Of a stretch of DNA of 64,000 nt, positions 20,566 through 31,467 are shown piece by piece. The position numbers were made by a program, and so were the translations under genes. Positions within the stretch are counted from its first letter, which is position 1; each line of letters opens with the position of its first letter. Below the pieces are notes generated by a model. That model worked only from the letters and a program-made list of their open reading frames with translations, was not told the DNA's origin and ran no database searches. The DNA is from Dermanyssus gallinae (Eukaryota; Arthropoda; Arachnida; Mesostigmata; Dermanyssidae): NCBI GenBank assembly GCA_003439945.1, contig QVRM01002081.1, positions 1-64,000 on the forward strand, in the 5' to 3' direction.

Positions 20566-21944
20566 TGCTGCCGTTCTACCAGGCTGTAAGCAAGTTAACC
20601 CGGCCGAGTTAGAAGTTCTTGGGGCTCCACTTAGTCCACAAAGTATCTACAAGACCTTAACAGAAAAACGCCGGGCGTTGCTGCAGACACGGCCTCGTTT
20701 GTTGGCCATGCACTCACAAGCTGCACTATGTCTTTGGAGATATAGTTTAGGTTCCCCGAAATTCAACTACACATTGCGCACCTCACCGACAAGCCAATGT
20801 CCCGACGCCCTGCAAGCGTATGACGACTCTACGAGAGACATACTGAGTGAAGTCCTTAACATCGATTTCACGGACGATACGTGGCGAAGAGCAAGCCTCC
20901 CCATAAGAGAAGGTGGACTGGGTGTTCGATCAGCAGTAGAATTGGCACCCATATGTTACGCAGCGTCTGTGCTAGAATTCAGCCCGCTGGCAGAGGCGCT
21001 AGTCGACCCGAGTGCTTACCACCGGCTGCACATAGCTAAGCAGGAGGCAGAGTCGCTTGTCAAGCTGAAGTTGGATCCAGGTCCTTGGGAGAAACGTGTA
21101 ACGCAGAGAGTGCTTGATAACTACAGATGTAAAGTTATAGCCCGTGAGATCACCGAAAGCCTTGAGTCTTCTACGGAGAAGGCAGTCTTCTTGGCCGCAC
21201 GAGACACCTTCAGCGGTGGATTCCTTAGGGCTCTCCCGTCGCCACAGCTCGGCACCATGCTGGACAACGTCTCATTCCGCATGGTGTCGGCTCTCAGAAT
21301 CGGCGGGTCGATATGCGAACCACACATTTGCAAGGCCTGTGGCAAACCAGTAGAGAAGAATGGCCTCCACCCGTTGAGCTGCATTAAGAGCCAAGGTTCC
21401 TGGCTCCCAGGCACACAGAAATAAATGCAGTGATTCAAAGAGCTCTCCGGAGGGCGGGAATACCTAGCATGCTGGAACCCAGACTAGGACTTCATGACGA
21501 TAAAAGGCCCGACGGTGTCACTATTCCGCCGTGGAAAAAAGGCAAATGCCTGGTTTGGGATGCGACAGTCTCCTGCACAATCGCACCGTCTTATGTGTGC
21601 CACAGCGCTACCGAGGCGGGATGGGTGGCCAAACACGCAGAGAAAGAAAAGTGGCGTAAATACACAGAGTTAGAGTCTAGATACAATTTCGTGCCGATTG
21701 CAATGGAGACAATGGGCCCAGTCAGCAGAAGAACAAGGACATTTATTAAAGACTTAAGTGATCGAATACAAGCAAACACCGGAGATGCACGCGAAGGCGA
21801 CTTTCTGAGGCAGCTGCTTTCATTGGCAGTTTGCAGAGGAAACGCCGCGTCGATATTAGGTGCGATGGGCTGACGACAGCAAGAAAGAAACTATAAAATA
21901 ATGAGAATACACATTCACACCTCACAATTGTATTGTCCTAACAC

Positions 21945-21946
<2 letters not shown>
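20566..21946 (+). mobile_element. Two-ORF RLE retroelement, copy D
   Basis: 5'-truncated plus-strand copy, starting inside the ORF2 thumb (VLPGCK..NPAELEVLGAPL) and ending with a short 3' UTR and a (TAA)n tail. The first block, to 21424, carries REGGLGVRSAVELAPI, SGGFLRALPSPQLGTMLD and the C/H motif CKACGKPVEKNGLHPLSC. A single frameshift near 21420 separates it from the nuclease block (21430-21873). It belongs to the same subfamily as C, E and F. Confidence 0.85.
21430..21873 (+). CDS. ORF2 RLE nuclease block, copy D
   Basis: A 147-codon open block with the endonuclease core KRPDGVTIPPWKKG ... LVWDATVSCT (PD-x(12-14)-D type) and the conserved C-terminal tail FLRQLLSLAVCRGNAASILG before TGA. 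The nuclease motif residues are intact, unlike copy F. It cannot act alone because the RT is missing. Confidence 0.8.
   Translation: MIQRALRRAGIPSMLEPRLGLHDDKRPDGVTIPPWKKGKCLVWDATVSCTIAPSYVCHSATEAGWVAKHAEKEKWRKYTELESRYNFVPIAMETMGPVSRRTRTFIKDLSDRIQANTGDAREGDFLRQLLSLAVCRGNAASILGAMG

Positions 21947-21992
<46 letters not shown>
21947..21992. repeat. (TAA)n tail of copy D
   Basis: About 45 bp of TAA repeats directly after the 3' UTR of copy D; either the element's own tail or the second half of a microsatellite target. Confidence 0.9.
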
Positions 21993-21993
<1 letters not shown>

Positions 21994-22029
21994 CACTTTG
22001 GGATACAACTAAGCAGAAGTAGACGACGC

Positions 22030-22345
22030 TCAAGCGTAGTCTAGGGGACTAGTGCGCTTGTCATGGTTGTCATTTACCGGGGTGTCGCCGGTTCCATCCC
22101 TGTTGTTGATCAAATTTTCTTTGGGCGATGCTCACTAAAAAGCAGATGATAAAACCATACCGCTGAGAGTCAGCGGCCATGCTGCTACAAGGACTGTTGG
22201 GGATACCCTAGATATCTTAACACGTCCGGCCCTCGGTGAATTAAAGGTGTACCTCAGGTTAAGTTTCAAGCCCGTAGGAAACGGAGGATAGTCTAGAACT
22301 AAAAACAACGTCCTTAAAAATAGTTTTTAATTCTATACGACGCTG
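22030..22345 (+). mobile_element. SINE-like insertion
   Basis: tRNA-like start: box A-like tagtctagggg near 22038 and box B-like CCGGTTCCATCCC near 22088, then a tail with ctgagagtcagc as in the SINE at 10655. It is absent at the homologous position in the tandem duplicate (around 23800), where flanking sequences are contiguous, so it is an insertion of about 300 bp. Confidence 0.55.
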
Positions 22346-22685
22346 AAATTGCGCTTCATTTTCCCTCCCAAGCAAAATAAATTATTCACAATACTCTAAG
22401 GCGCAACGTTATTGTTTAAAATGAAGATTTACCCGTGGTTGTGTATGATGGCTCGGCTACCATCTTTCTGATAAATAACCGTAACCGTAAGTAAGGTCAC
22501 TAACTATTGCGAGAAGTTACAGCACTTGCTAATTAGCCTAAAATATGCTACGGCATTTGTCCAGAAGTCAGGTATCACCAGCAAAACCGTGGACGACAAA
22601 ATTGCAAATTAAGAAAGAACGCTATACAGGTATGTGACTCCGAATTAGATAGTCAATATACAAATATAAGGTTGCGCACATAGGG
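22346..22685. repeat. Left copy of tandem duplication
   Basis: About 320 bp matching 23815-24118 in order (gaggtcac, cagaagtcaggtatcacc, agtcaatatacaaa). Together with terminal exon X (20307-20438) it forms the left unit of a tandem duplication whose right unit is 23250-24118. The left unit was later split by copy D and the SINE. Confidence 0.7.
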
Positions 22686-22689
22686 GCAC

Positions 22690-23240
22690 TAACGTGTGTA
22701 CCCTGTAATTCTTTAATGATACCCTAGTCCGTGATCTAAGGTCTTCTGGCTATCCTTGTGTTCTCAAACCCGCAGGTTTGTATACAGACGATTCCCGTCG
22801 ACCTAAAGGAATGATCCTAACAGACTTTGAGGGTGGGAGGGCACTCATCTGGGAGGCTACCATGACTGATTCTGTAGCGCCCTCAATGGTCAGTCACGGC
22901 GCCGCCTACTTATGGTGTTTCGCAGGCGGAGAAAATTAAGTGTCAGAAGTATGCATCTATCGATCGATTTTCGACCTTTTGCCTTTGAGACCTTAGGGGG
23001 CCCAAATCAAATTACTAAGAGCCTTATTCCTTACTTAGAGAGGTATGTAAGTGTCTCAGATTGGCCACGAGGGACCTACGCCCTAGTGATATTTTTCCGG
23101 TAAAGGCTGTTATTAAATACACATTGTGGTAACACCAACACGTTGCTCGGCACTGTGTCCACATGGGCGACACCAGGCCTGGACCTAGGGCTAAGGAAGT
23201 TTGTCGTCAAGATCACTGAGGGACAATTGTTTGCACCCAA
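22690..23240 (+). mobile_element. Two-ORF RLE retroelement, copy G (fragment)
   Basis: Plus-strand nuclease-domain fragment of the A/B subfamily: PCVLKPAGLYTDDSRRPKGM then ALIWEATMTDSVAPSM. The catalytic motif reads RPKG..WEAT instead of RPDG..WDAT, so it is dead. It decays after about 22920. Confidence 0.7.
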
Positions 23241-23419
23241 TTATAAGTTCAATAAATGCGCTTTCTACACATCCAACGAGCGATGACTCGACGCACGTGT
23301 GCCGACATATGCTTAAAAGAGGTGTGTGGCAACTTACGTATAACAACGGATCTTGCTCTTAACGCAATCAGACGAAATCCTGGTCAACATTTTTCTCTGG
23401 TTGCAGAAAGTCCTTGTAC

Positions 23420-23554
23420 TTATGAGAGAAGGGCGCCCACTAGAAGGGCGCACGTGGCGAGCGAACAGAAAACAGTGGCTAATGCTGTCCAAGAGACACT
23501 GCTTGGTTTCTTTAGCATATTCAACAGATAATCTCTGTCTGAAGGTAAATACGC
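23420..23554 (-). CDS. CD36/SR-B-like terminal exon Y
   Basis: Last coding exon, 44 codons plus TAA, acceptor tgtttttgag, phase 0. Joined to the exon at 27199-27312 it gives FPIFWMEV then AYLPSDRDYLLNMLKKPSS, the membrane segment SWTALATVFCSLATCALLVG and the stop, so the receptor would have almost no cytosolic tail. It is the nearer of two duplicated last exons. No AATAAA is visible within 300 bases after the stop; the region downstream is occupied by copy G. The open frame is conserved between X and Y despite many substitutions, which suggests both have been under selection for some time. Confidence 0.65.
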   Translation of the reverse strand, partial: AYLPSDRDYLLNMLKKPSSVSWTALATVFCSLATCALLVGALLS

Positions 23555-24118
23555 CTCAAAAACATTAATGGAAATTTAGTGTAAGTTACTTTTCAGTTCA
23601 ATGACAATCACATTTTAGACCGCGATAATATAAGAATCATCGCAACAAATTGGGTGTTTATGTTATTGTTTATGAATTTAACAAGTTTGACCGTGCATAT
23701 AACATTTACTGCATACATGGTATGACAATTAAATTAAATATATTTTCTTTTAGAGATGCGAGTACCCACATGGGGTAGAACAAAGCAAAGGTAGAAGCAG
23801 CTAGAATCGTGCTTTATCTCGTCCAAGCAAGATGGAATGCTCACAACACTCGTGGGTAAAACGTAGTTGTACGAAACCAATAGTTGTGTAAGATGACTCG
23901 GCCACCACCTTTCTAATGGATGACCGTCACCGTAAGTGAGGTCACAGACGTTTGGGAGAAGCTACAGTGCCAGTAAAAAAGCCAAAAAACATGCTACGGA
24001 TCTTGTCCAGCAGTCAGATATCACTAGCAAAGCCGTTTATGATAAAGTTGCGAGTTAAAAACGCAGATCAGAACATTAGGTATGTGATCCCGAACTTAGT
24101 CAATATACAAACACGAAG
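23555..24118. repeat. Right copy of tandem duplication
   Basis: Intronic sequence upstream of exon Y, homologous to 21993-22029 plus 22346-22685. It is interrupted at its right end by copy E. Confidence 0.7.
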
Positions 24119-25740
24119 GTCGTCTTTTGTTTACGATCTCAACAGTGCGGACGTGTTCGTGTGTGGCTCTTGGAAAGTATATATAAATTTAGAATTTAGT
24201 GTAGAAATCCATAGACATCCGTGAGCTTAGCAACCTTCAAGACTAGAAGAGTTAACTAGCGTGAAATTCTGCTGCTAACTTTGGTGCACATTAACTATTT
24301 AATCAGTGTATACCTGAATATCTATTGTCATCATCATCATCGCTCAATTCTAGTCACTGCCAGCACCCTGTCGCCATTAGCACCACTTGTAATGATCAGC
24401 ACTCTATCGTCAGCATCATCACCTTCATCATTGTTGTCGTCGTCAGCTTTTCTTCTTAAAACACCTTAACCACTACCATCATCATCCTTATCATCACCAT
24501 TGGAACAACTTCACCACCATCATCATCGGAAGGCTACTGCTAAGGTCAGACCGGAGGCTATATGTTTTTCGACAGAGAACAATTTACTGGAGATACAGTT
24601 AAACGCTGTGTGCGATGCTCTCGCCGGTCACATAGAGGGGAAGTAGAGGAACCGCGGTTTACCCGAAATGGCCAACTCCTTATTGTGACGGATGACGAGG
24701 ATGACAAGGCTGTCCTGCTTAGTTTGCAGTTCCTAGCTGGAGTACCGGTCTCATCAGGGTTAAGCGACTTTCGTTGTCAGTAAAAGGAAAAATTACCAGA
24801 GTCCATCTGTCTCTGAATGACGCGACAATATCCAACGCATTGAGGCCCTGCGGGGTAATAGAAGCCTTTAGGGTACGCTTTAAGAATATTAGAAACAGCG
24901 AGCATTGTCATGCCGACCGACTAGGTTATTTTTACCCTCTTGGGCTACAGTTTCCCAGTGCAGGTGTGCCTCGGCCTGAAGACCCACGGAGTTCTCCTGT
25001 ACCGTGATCCACAACAATGCTACTAGCGCTACAGCTTCGATTACATCAGACCCGATTGCCCATTGCCGTCTTTGAGCTGCCGTCGCTGTGGATCCACCAA
25101 ACATATCCGGAAGGACTGCACTAATCTCGCGGCCAATGTGGCTTAAAAATTGGTGGAAATCGTGAAAAAATGGTGCTGTCATCGAATTTGTCCTGTCGTC
25201 GTTCCGTCTGGGTTAAGTCGTGTCGCTATAGCGCTAGGCGTCATTCACGTCACTTCGCCATCAACGACGTTATCTTTCGCGCTTTTCACTCGGCCCACAT
25301 TCCGGCAGTGAAAGAGCCTGTCAGCCTCAGTCGGAATAGCCAGCTGAGGCCAGACAAAAAACTTACACCCCCTGGGCTCGTTAGAGATATTACAGTGTCA
25401 TGTACGACGGTCAAAAGCTACCTTTAAAACACTAGCCGTAAGGTGGGTACGGCCGCCCGACTCGCAGGGGACCGAAAGTTGGCGAAATACCAGGAATTAG
25501 CGTTGCAATTTATAGTTCAGCCGGCCATCATAGAGACCTATGGCCCGATTGGAGCGGAGTCTATAAATGTTTTTTAAGGGACTGGGTAAGAAAGTCATCG
25601 CTGCAACTCAGGATTCTCGTGGCGTGATGGAACGGAACACTACAATCCCACGGGTCACTATTGACGCCGCCCTGTCGGATGCGCTCAAATGTGAAGCCAA
25701 AAGGGCAAGTGTTTTCGCTCGAAATATTATATCACAGTAA
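24119..25740 (+). mobile_element. Two-ORF RLE retroelement, copy E (internally deleted)
   Basis: Plus-strand copy with a genuine 5' end: 24119-24540 matches, in reverse complement, the 5' UTR of copy C (49450-50110), including tgcggacgtgttcgtgtgtg and a CAT/ATC-rich stretch. Decayed ORF1 follows (EEPRFTRNGQLLIVTDDEDD near 24650; knuckle CRRCGSTKHIRKDC near 25075). The sequence then jumps at about 25170-25190 directly to the ORF2 nuclease (CRYSARRHSRHFAINDVIFR, LRPDKKLTP, RDITVSCT), so about 2 kb with the whole RT is missing. Confidence 0.75.
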
Positions 25741-26389
25741 TACACAAGGGATATGGCCATTCTTTTTGTATTATTGTGGCTTTCAACCTGTAGGCGTTTA
25801 GACCGGGCTTGGTTGGCTTGAATACTATATTTAGGGAAAAGCCTTGGAATCGTCAGCAGACTGGAACGCATTATTGAGATTTTATTAAAGAAGCCGGCTT
25901 TAATGCCTTTCAGTGCCCTGAGGGAAAGAAAGCCTTAGTTAGGTTCAAAATTCGGTGTGTCTATTACGATTAAACTTTATATGAAGAATGAAGACATACG
26001 CAGAAAACTAAACAAGCTTGATGTTAAATTAAATCTCTTTTCCATAACGTTTCTTCCATGACAGCGCTCAAAAATATAATTAAATATAAATTGGTGTACT
26101 ATCTGGCATTTACGTGCTCCGGTGCATACTATAGCGCAGCCTTCACAGAATTTCGGCTCAGATGGATCTGTTATTCCTTCGTACGGCAATCTTGTTATAT
26201 GTTGATCATATGTTGATCATGTCTATCTTCTTACGTTCTCACAGCAAACAGCAAAAAGTGTTTAAAAAGATAACTTAGTTTTTTGCCTCTGATAATTATG
26301 ACACTTGTGATATTTAAGAGGTATACCAGCGTCAATGTATACTATTTTGTTAACGTGTTTATACAAGTGGGAGTAACTATGACTCTCTT
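25741..26389. other. Unassigned intronic spacer
   Basis: Lies in the intron between exons at 27199 and 23554. A minus-strand frame (26189-25977) with four cysteines shows no recognised family. An 11-bp direct repeat ATATGTTGATC occurs twice at 26196-26217. Confidence 0.4.
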
Positions 26390-27015
26390 ACCGGCCCTGG
26401 TCTGCTGGTACGCGATTTCCGCGCGCTGCGGGGACCTTCACTAGCCCCTATGTAAGTTAGTCAGACGGTACAAACTCCCAACAGTAACACCTCCCGTGTT
26501 TTAACTAACCGGGGGGCAAGGCATACGATGGATTTGGGTGTCAACGAATTTATATTGTCATCCTGTCGTGGCCCATTCGAGGGCTGTTAAGGCTATTGCC
26601 AATACGGGGGGACCGTTCTGCACGAGGACCCCCGGGCAGGACGGTTAATGCTCCGGGTGACACCCGGTGGTACCGTCCGGGACGCCTGCTGCCTTGGCTT
26701 AATAGGCAAAACGAGTGAGAAGTGGCCACATGAAAGCAGACCACCGGTCGAGAGGACCTTCTGGCCCCGTAATCACGGGGAACCCCTGCGCTGGAGTGGG
26801 TCTAACTCCCCTTAGGGGGACGGTGCAATATTCTGGTGTGTAACGCGGAATCGCGAGGTAAACGCGTCTAATCGGTACGGTGGAGTAGTGTGGTACCCCC
26901 ATTCCGAACCTCGATGGGGGGAGGGTGGGGGAGCTGCTGGCCTGTCTATTCGGGCTGGCGGGCACTCCCGTCATAGGCTCGCGCGTAATAAATCGCGGGC
27001 GGCGGGAGTGTAAGT
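26390..27015. other. GC-rich, structure-prone block
   Basis: About 620 bp clearly richer in G+C than its surroundings, with several nested inverted repeats. 26612-26621 (ACCGTTCTGC) pairs with 26636-26645 (GCAGGACGGT). The last 7 bases of the latter (GGACGGT, 26639-26645) can instead pair with ACCGTCC at 26672-26678. An inner hairpin CCGGGTG-A-CACCCGG lies at 26653-26667. No long conserved ORF. It might be the 5' UTR of a non-LTR element or a structured RNA; identity unknown. Confidence 0.4.
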
Positions 27016-27029
27016 ATTTCTCTCTTTTG

Positions 27030-27050
27030 ATATATATATATATATATAAA

Positions 27051-27085
<35 letters not shown>
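27030..27085. repeat. (TA)n microsatellite
   Basis: Interrupted TA tract between the GC-rich block and receptor exon 27199-27312. Confidence 0.95.
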
Positions 27086-27088
<3 letters not shown>

Positions 27089-27198
27089 GAAGTCTTATCA
27101 TTCCAATATATATGCATAGATAATGGACTGATGAAACTTAAATTATAAACTTCAGACAAAACATTTCACAACCACATATAATTTAGGGTAGCACTTAC

Positions 27199-27312
27199 CA
27201 CTTCCATCCAAAATATGGGAAATATTATTTTCGGAACCTTTTCTGTTTCCAAAGGTATCAGCTTTAGATTAGTCTGAGCCCGTATTCTCCTGTCAATCGT
27301 TGTGCCGGATTT
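27199..27312 (-). CDS. CD36/SR-B-like exon 7, right paralogue
   Basis: A 114-nt phase 0-0 exon: acceptor tttctttctag, donor GTG|gtaagt. It encodes KSGTTIDRRIRAQTNL and later VPKIIFPIFWMEV. It matches the CD36-family segment in which a TG pair and an R-x-Q-x-N motif are followed by the hydrophobic P-(I/L)-x-W motif just before the second membrane helix. It joins in frame to the exon at 38632-38839 (..TTYIDIHA | KSGTT) and to either terminal exon. It has no methionine start, so ORF scans miss it. It is separated from its upstream neighbour by an 11.3-kb intron full of retroelements. Confidence 0.8.
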
Positions 27313-27539
27313 CTAGAAAGAAAAATCGCGGTGTAATAGAATGTTTTTGATTAACTTATCTCCAATGAATTATTTCAATTAGGCACAAAATGTCATGTAG
27401 TTTTTCAGTAAAGCTGTAGTTACACATTTAGATGGTCTGAATATCCGAACAATATTTATAGGGTTATAGGCAAATGAGCTTTTTGGTTTTAAGCTTTTAG
27501 CTGGTATTATAAATCCAATAGCCCTAATTTATCTTTATG

Positions 27540-28123
27540 GAGAGGTAGGCGATGTCCGGCGACTGTCCGTCCCGACGGCAGTGGCGCTTTTCTACCTCAA
27601 GATTGTTCCGGCGCTAATGTATGGTCTTGACAGAGTATGGGAACACCTCACTCGGGGAAACTTTGGTTTGCTTGAAAGGTGTTTTACAATGTACATGAAG
27701 CGAGTACTTTGCCTGTCAATGCGGGCAAGGAGCCGCTTTGTGTACCTAATGTCAGGCTGTGCCCCGGTTGTTGAGATAATTCGATTGAGGTTAAAGACGC
27801 CGCGTACAGTACCATTCGAAAGCTTTATCTCGGAATGGGAAAATAAAGCTGAACAGGTCCGACGAGAGGTTAGAGACCTGGATATTTTCAGGGCCTCTCA
27901 CCTCTGGTCTGGTCTTGCATGTGACAATCGCCACGTCTATGCCAGATATATAGCTCATGGCTATCATCACCTGGTTTGTTCGAATGCGAGCTTCCACGAG
28001 GAGTACACCGAGTGCGTCTGTCGACTGTGCTCTCAGGTGTATACGAAGTTTCATGCGTCTGCCTGCCTGACCCTTGCGAAGAGATCACTGCACTGCCTCT
28101 CTCAAATGACATGCCGCGAGTAG
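27540..28123 (+). pseudogene. RTE-like ORF C-terminal fragment
   Basis: A 180-codon open frame (27581-28123) typical of the region after the RT domain: LFYLKIVPALMYGLDRVWEH, then RSRFVYLMSG, an acidic linker, and a C-terminal finger CRLCSQVYTKFHASAC. The terminal finger and the YGLDRVWEHL segment are characteristic of non-LTR ORFs common in arthropod genomes. No RT core lies upstream, so it is a 5'-truncated copy, well preserved over its length. Confidence 0.6.
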
Positions 28124-28559
28124 CTGACGATATAATTGTGTAATCTGTAGAAGTGTTTATGTTATATGCATACTCAATATTAGTGAAATAAATAATATGA
28201 GATAAATCTAAGTGAGACAATACGATAACCTAAGGCCTTAATTTACGGCCTGCAATAGGCTGACCAATTGCACTGACTTTAGCGGTAGGAAGCCCAATGC
28301 GATTAGTAGTTACTGCAAGTATTCCGTGATAAACTTTTTAAAAAGAAGTCCGTGTGTTTAAAATTTAAACGTTGCCTACCAAGCAAGCGGTGGTTCTAGC
28401 CGATCGCTAGTCCAGTCTGGCCGGGCTTCCTGGCGATAGAACGTCTGCTCAAGCGCTGTTGGTTGTGGTAGCGCCGGTGACTGCTGTGTCGGTCTAATCA
28501 GGACCAGTCTGAGTTCAATCTCCAGTGTTTTTTTTAGTTTTTTATTCTCTAAGAAACTC
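28124..28559. other. Unassigned spacer
   Basis: No coding signature. It contains the probable 3' flank of the fragment at 27540-28123 and the left flank of copy B. Confidence 0.4.
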
Positions 28560-28712
28560 AAAAGATGAATGGCAAATTTATTTATATAACTCGGCTATGT
28601 TAGCACTTTGGAGTGGACAATTGTCTCCGCGCCAACGTGTGCTTACGGGTTTTCTAACCCAGGGTTAGGCCAGTTCAACAATGTCCCCCGAACAGCACGC
28701 TGCATTTCCTTG

Positions 28713-31467
28713 TTAAATATCGAGCGACAGTCTCTGACGCAAGAACTCGGATGCTCTCGAGTCTCCTGTCGAAATATTAATACTTCTACCTACGCGCTGA
28801 ATCAGTTTGAGCGTAAGGGGGCCTGCAGTTCCCATAGTCTCGCCATAGAACGCCAATGGACACAATTCGTGCGGATAATCCACACTGGAATATTTTCTGC
28901 ATTTGTTAGCCTCAGCTAACCTGGAAGCATGACCTGCTCGGTCTGCACCTGCACCAACCACCGAAGGGGCTAATGAGTCGGTTACAGTTGCGTCCCAAAC
29001 AAGCATGCGGCCACGCTCAAAGGGCGTCAAAGTTATGCCGTGAGGTTTTTTTCCGTCGTCCCTCGATAGACCCGGGGGCTCTAGAACACATGGGAGGCCG
29101 GCAGATCGAAGTGCGCGACTAAAGTGGAGTGACGTGCTCGTCGGCCTGCACTTAACGCGCATGACAGGCCATGATAGGCCAAGCGCGTCCACAAAATCAC
29201 CACAACGACATCGGTGGGGCACGACTAGGTCAACACCAAGCCGCAGCCCTGCGCTTATGCGCGTGGTCTCTCGTCCAACAGAGTCCCAATTCGCGGACAT
29301 GGTAGGGCGTGTAGGCAAGCCCCGGCCCCTTGACTACTAACAGCTCAAAGCCTGGCTTTATCAGTAACAGAAGGCGCTCTATTAATCAGGTTTGCTAGAC
29401 GCTTTTCTTGTAGGGGGGTTGTCCAATTGCCCTGGTTAGCCCAATCGTCGGGAGGAAAATCAAATAACAACGACAAGTCGCCGGTCAGTTTTTGAAGTTC
29501 ACCGTTATAGGCGTCCCACCCATCGCTATCCAATAATGCTTTAACCCTATCCGCCGCCTGGGTCATTGACGACACGATTGCAGGTCCTGCCATTATGACC
29601 GCGTCGGGCATACCTAGGCCGCCTAAAGAAACCGGGATAATTTCCTGTTCTCTTGCCGCAGCGGTCAGCTTAAGATTTAGTATGATCTCTAAAATGTTTA
29701 AGCTAAGTCCAATAAATTGCTGTAAACGCTCTGCTGTGTTAACCTCGTGACTAAAACATAAGATCTAAGAAGGAATAAGCCGCAGTGGGCCCCCAATTGA
29801 GGTAGTCTGCCCGCCGCGAAGTCAAGTTTGTCTTTTTGACTATCTAATGCTTTTGCATTGTCTTCCGGCAACAAGAGGACACCAAGCAGCTCCAGGTGAA
29901 CCTTGTCTACTACGCGACAGCCCGGAAGTAAGTCAAAGAGGTTAGTTAAATCTAACGGCTCAATTTCGTTGTGGGTTGTGACATACACTTCATATTTGAC
30001 CGTGTTCAATGTCAGATCGCTAATAGCACCAAATTCAATAACTTTCCGTATGTCGTCAAGTACGGTCGGGAGATCCCCGCCCAGAACCTTGTCATCCAAG
30101 TACCAGGCATTAAGGAGAGACTGCAGTAAATCCACCAATTCCTTGATACACAAGCAAAACAGTGGGTGACCCAGGGGATCACCCTGCTGAAGACCTGTCT
30201 GCGATAGCATAGCGCTGTGGGGCATTACCAGGTATGATGGTCCTGAACCATAACCAGGTTCGTCTGGTGAAACAGTAATGGTGCCCACGACTTGACGGCT
30301 TGAAGCAAATGGTCTCTCCGGGCGCTATTGAAGGCGTTTCGGATGTCCAGCTTGACCATCACCGTTGGCACTTTGCGCGATTGCAAAAATGCACGGGCAC
30401 AGTGGACTACTACCTCGGTACCCCCCGGAGTAGCGAATTCCTAGCTGATGTTGGCCAAATGTTGCTGAAATAGTTTCCATATTATCGTAGCTGCCGATTT
30501 TGGCCGTCAGTCTGCGAATGACTGACGAACAGGCGATTGGACGTAATAAGCATCTTTTTTTTAATGCAAACATCCTTGCCCCAAAGATGAGTGGTAAAAG
30601 GCAATACGGGGGCGAGCCCAATCTGAGTACATCCACCACTTTAGTAATGGCGTCTGCTAGTCGACCGGCCGTGCTGCCCAGCGCACCAGACAACAAGTCC
30701 TGCAAGAGACGGGGTCGTATGAAGTCTAAGCCGGCAGCTGAACTTCTGCTAAATGTCTTCATCGCACTCAGTATCTCTTCACGTGAGGTTGATAAAGGCA
30801 GTGTGACTGCCGGCGGTGTGGGCATGGAGAGATCCGTTGGCGCATCGGGATGTTTGGAGCGAAGAGCGTCTGTATTTTCGTTGGCTGGCGCTAACATGTC
30901 CTGGGAGCTCACCAATCTGGCAGCACCGGAGATGTCGCCTTCTGACAGCTTGACCTTCACTCGTCTGGGGAGGTCATCGTCGAGATGGGCTATTACTTTG
31001 CGTCTTGATCCCTCGTGTGTCAGATCCCTGAGCCTTAATCCTGATGAAAAGTTGCGACAAGAATTGCGCATCCGTCCTGGCTCGAGGAAGTCGCAACATG
31101 ACTGGCGCGAAGGAGAACAAGGAGTACCAGGCGAAGAGGTCGTTGTCATTGGCGACATTTAGGAAGACCTTAGTAAGCTCCTTCGCTACAGTTGACCGCA
31201 CAGATTTAGGTAGAATGCGTAACAGTTTGGCATGACGCATGTTTGCCTAAATATTGATGGGTAGTGTGTTAACATCAAGGTCTTCTGCCAGAGTCTGGTG
31301 GGAAGTGGGCGGCCCGTTGACGGCATCAGCGTGTTTGACCGATATATGCCTGGCAAGACCTCTCCTCGTGAAGTTACCTCTACACACAGGACATAAAGCC
31401 CAGTTGGGTCACCGACAACAAAAGCATGATCGGCCTCCCTTCCGTTTGGGTTCTCGTTATCTGGCAT
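28713..31467 (-). pseudogene. ORF2 of copy B: zinc finger, RT, C/H motif, RLE
   Basis: Domains in order on the minus strand: N-terminal finger CPVCRGNFTRRGLARHISVKH around 31390-31330 (shifted out of the ATG frame by an indel); KLLRILPKSVRSTVAKELT (31230); RT fingers SAAGLDFIRPRLLQDLL (30740) and LIFGARMFALKK (30590); palm VKLD.RNAFN (30345); TGLQQGDPLGHPLF (30190); NAWYLDDKVLGG (30090); thumb LLELLGVLLLPED (29900); C/H motif CRCGDFVDALGLS (29210), where the second half is lost; nuclease KPHGITLTPFERG..LVWDATV (29030). The nuclease reads KPHG instead of RPDG, losing the key Asp. A stop after LSLDI removes the conserved GNAA tail. Inactive. Confidence 0.8.

Noticed and set aside
26606..26645. 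HDV-like self-cleaving ribozyme, as found at R2 5' ends
   Set aside because: The strand order resembles a pseudoknot, but P3 and P4 stems are missing and the loops are too short to cross the stems.
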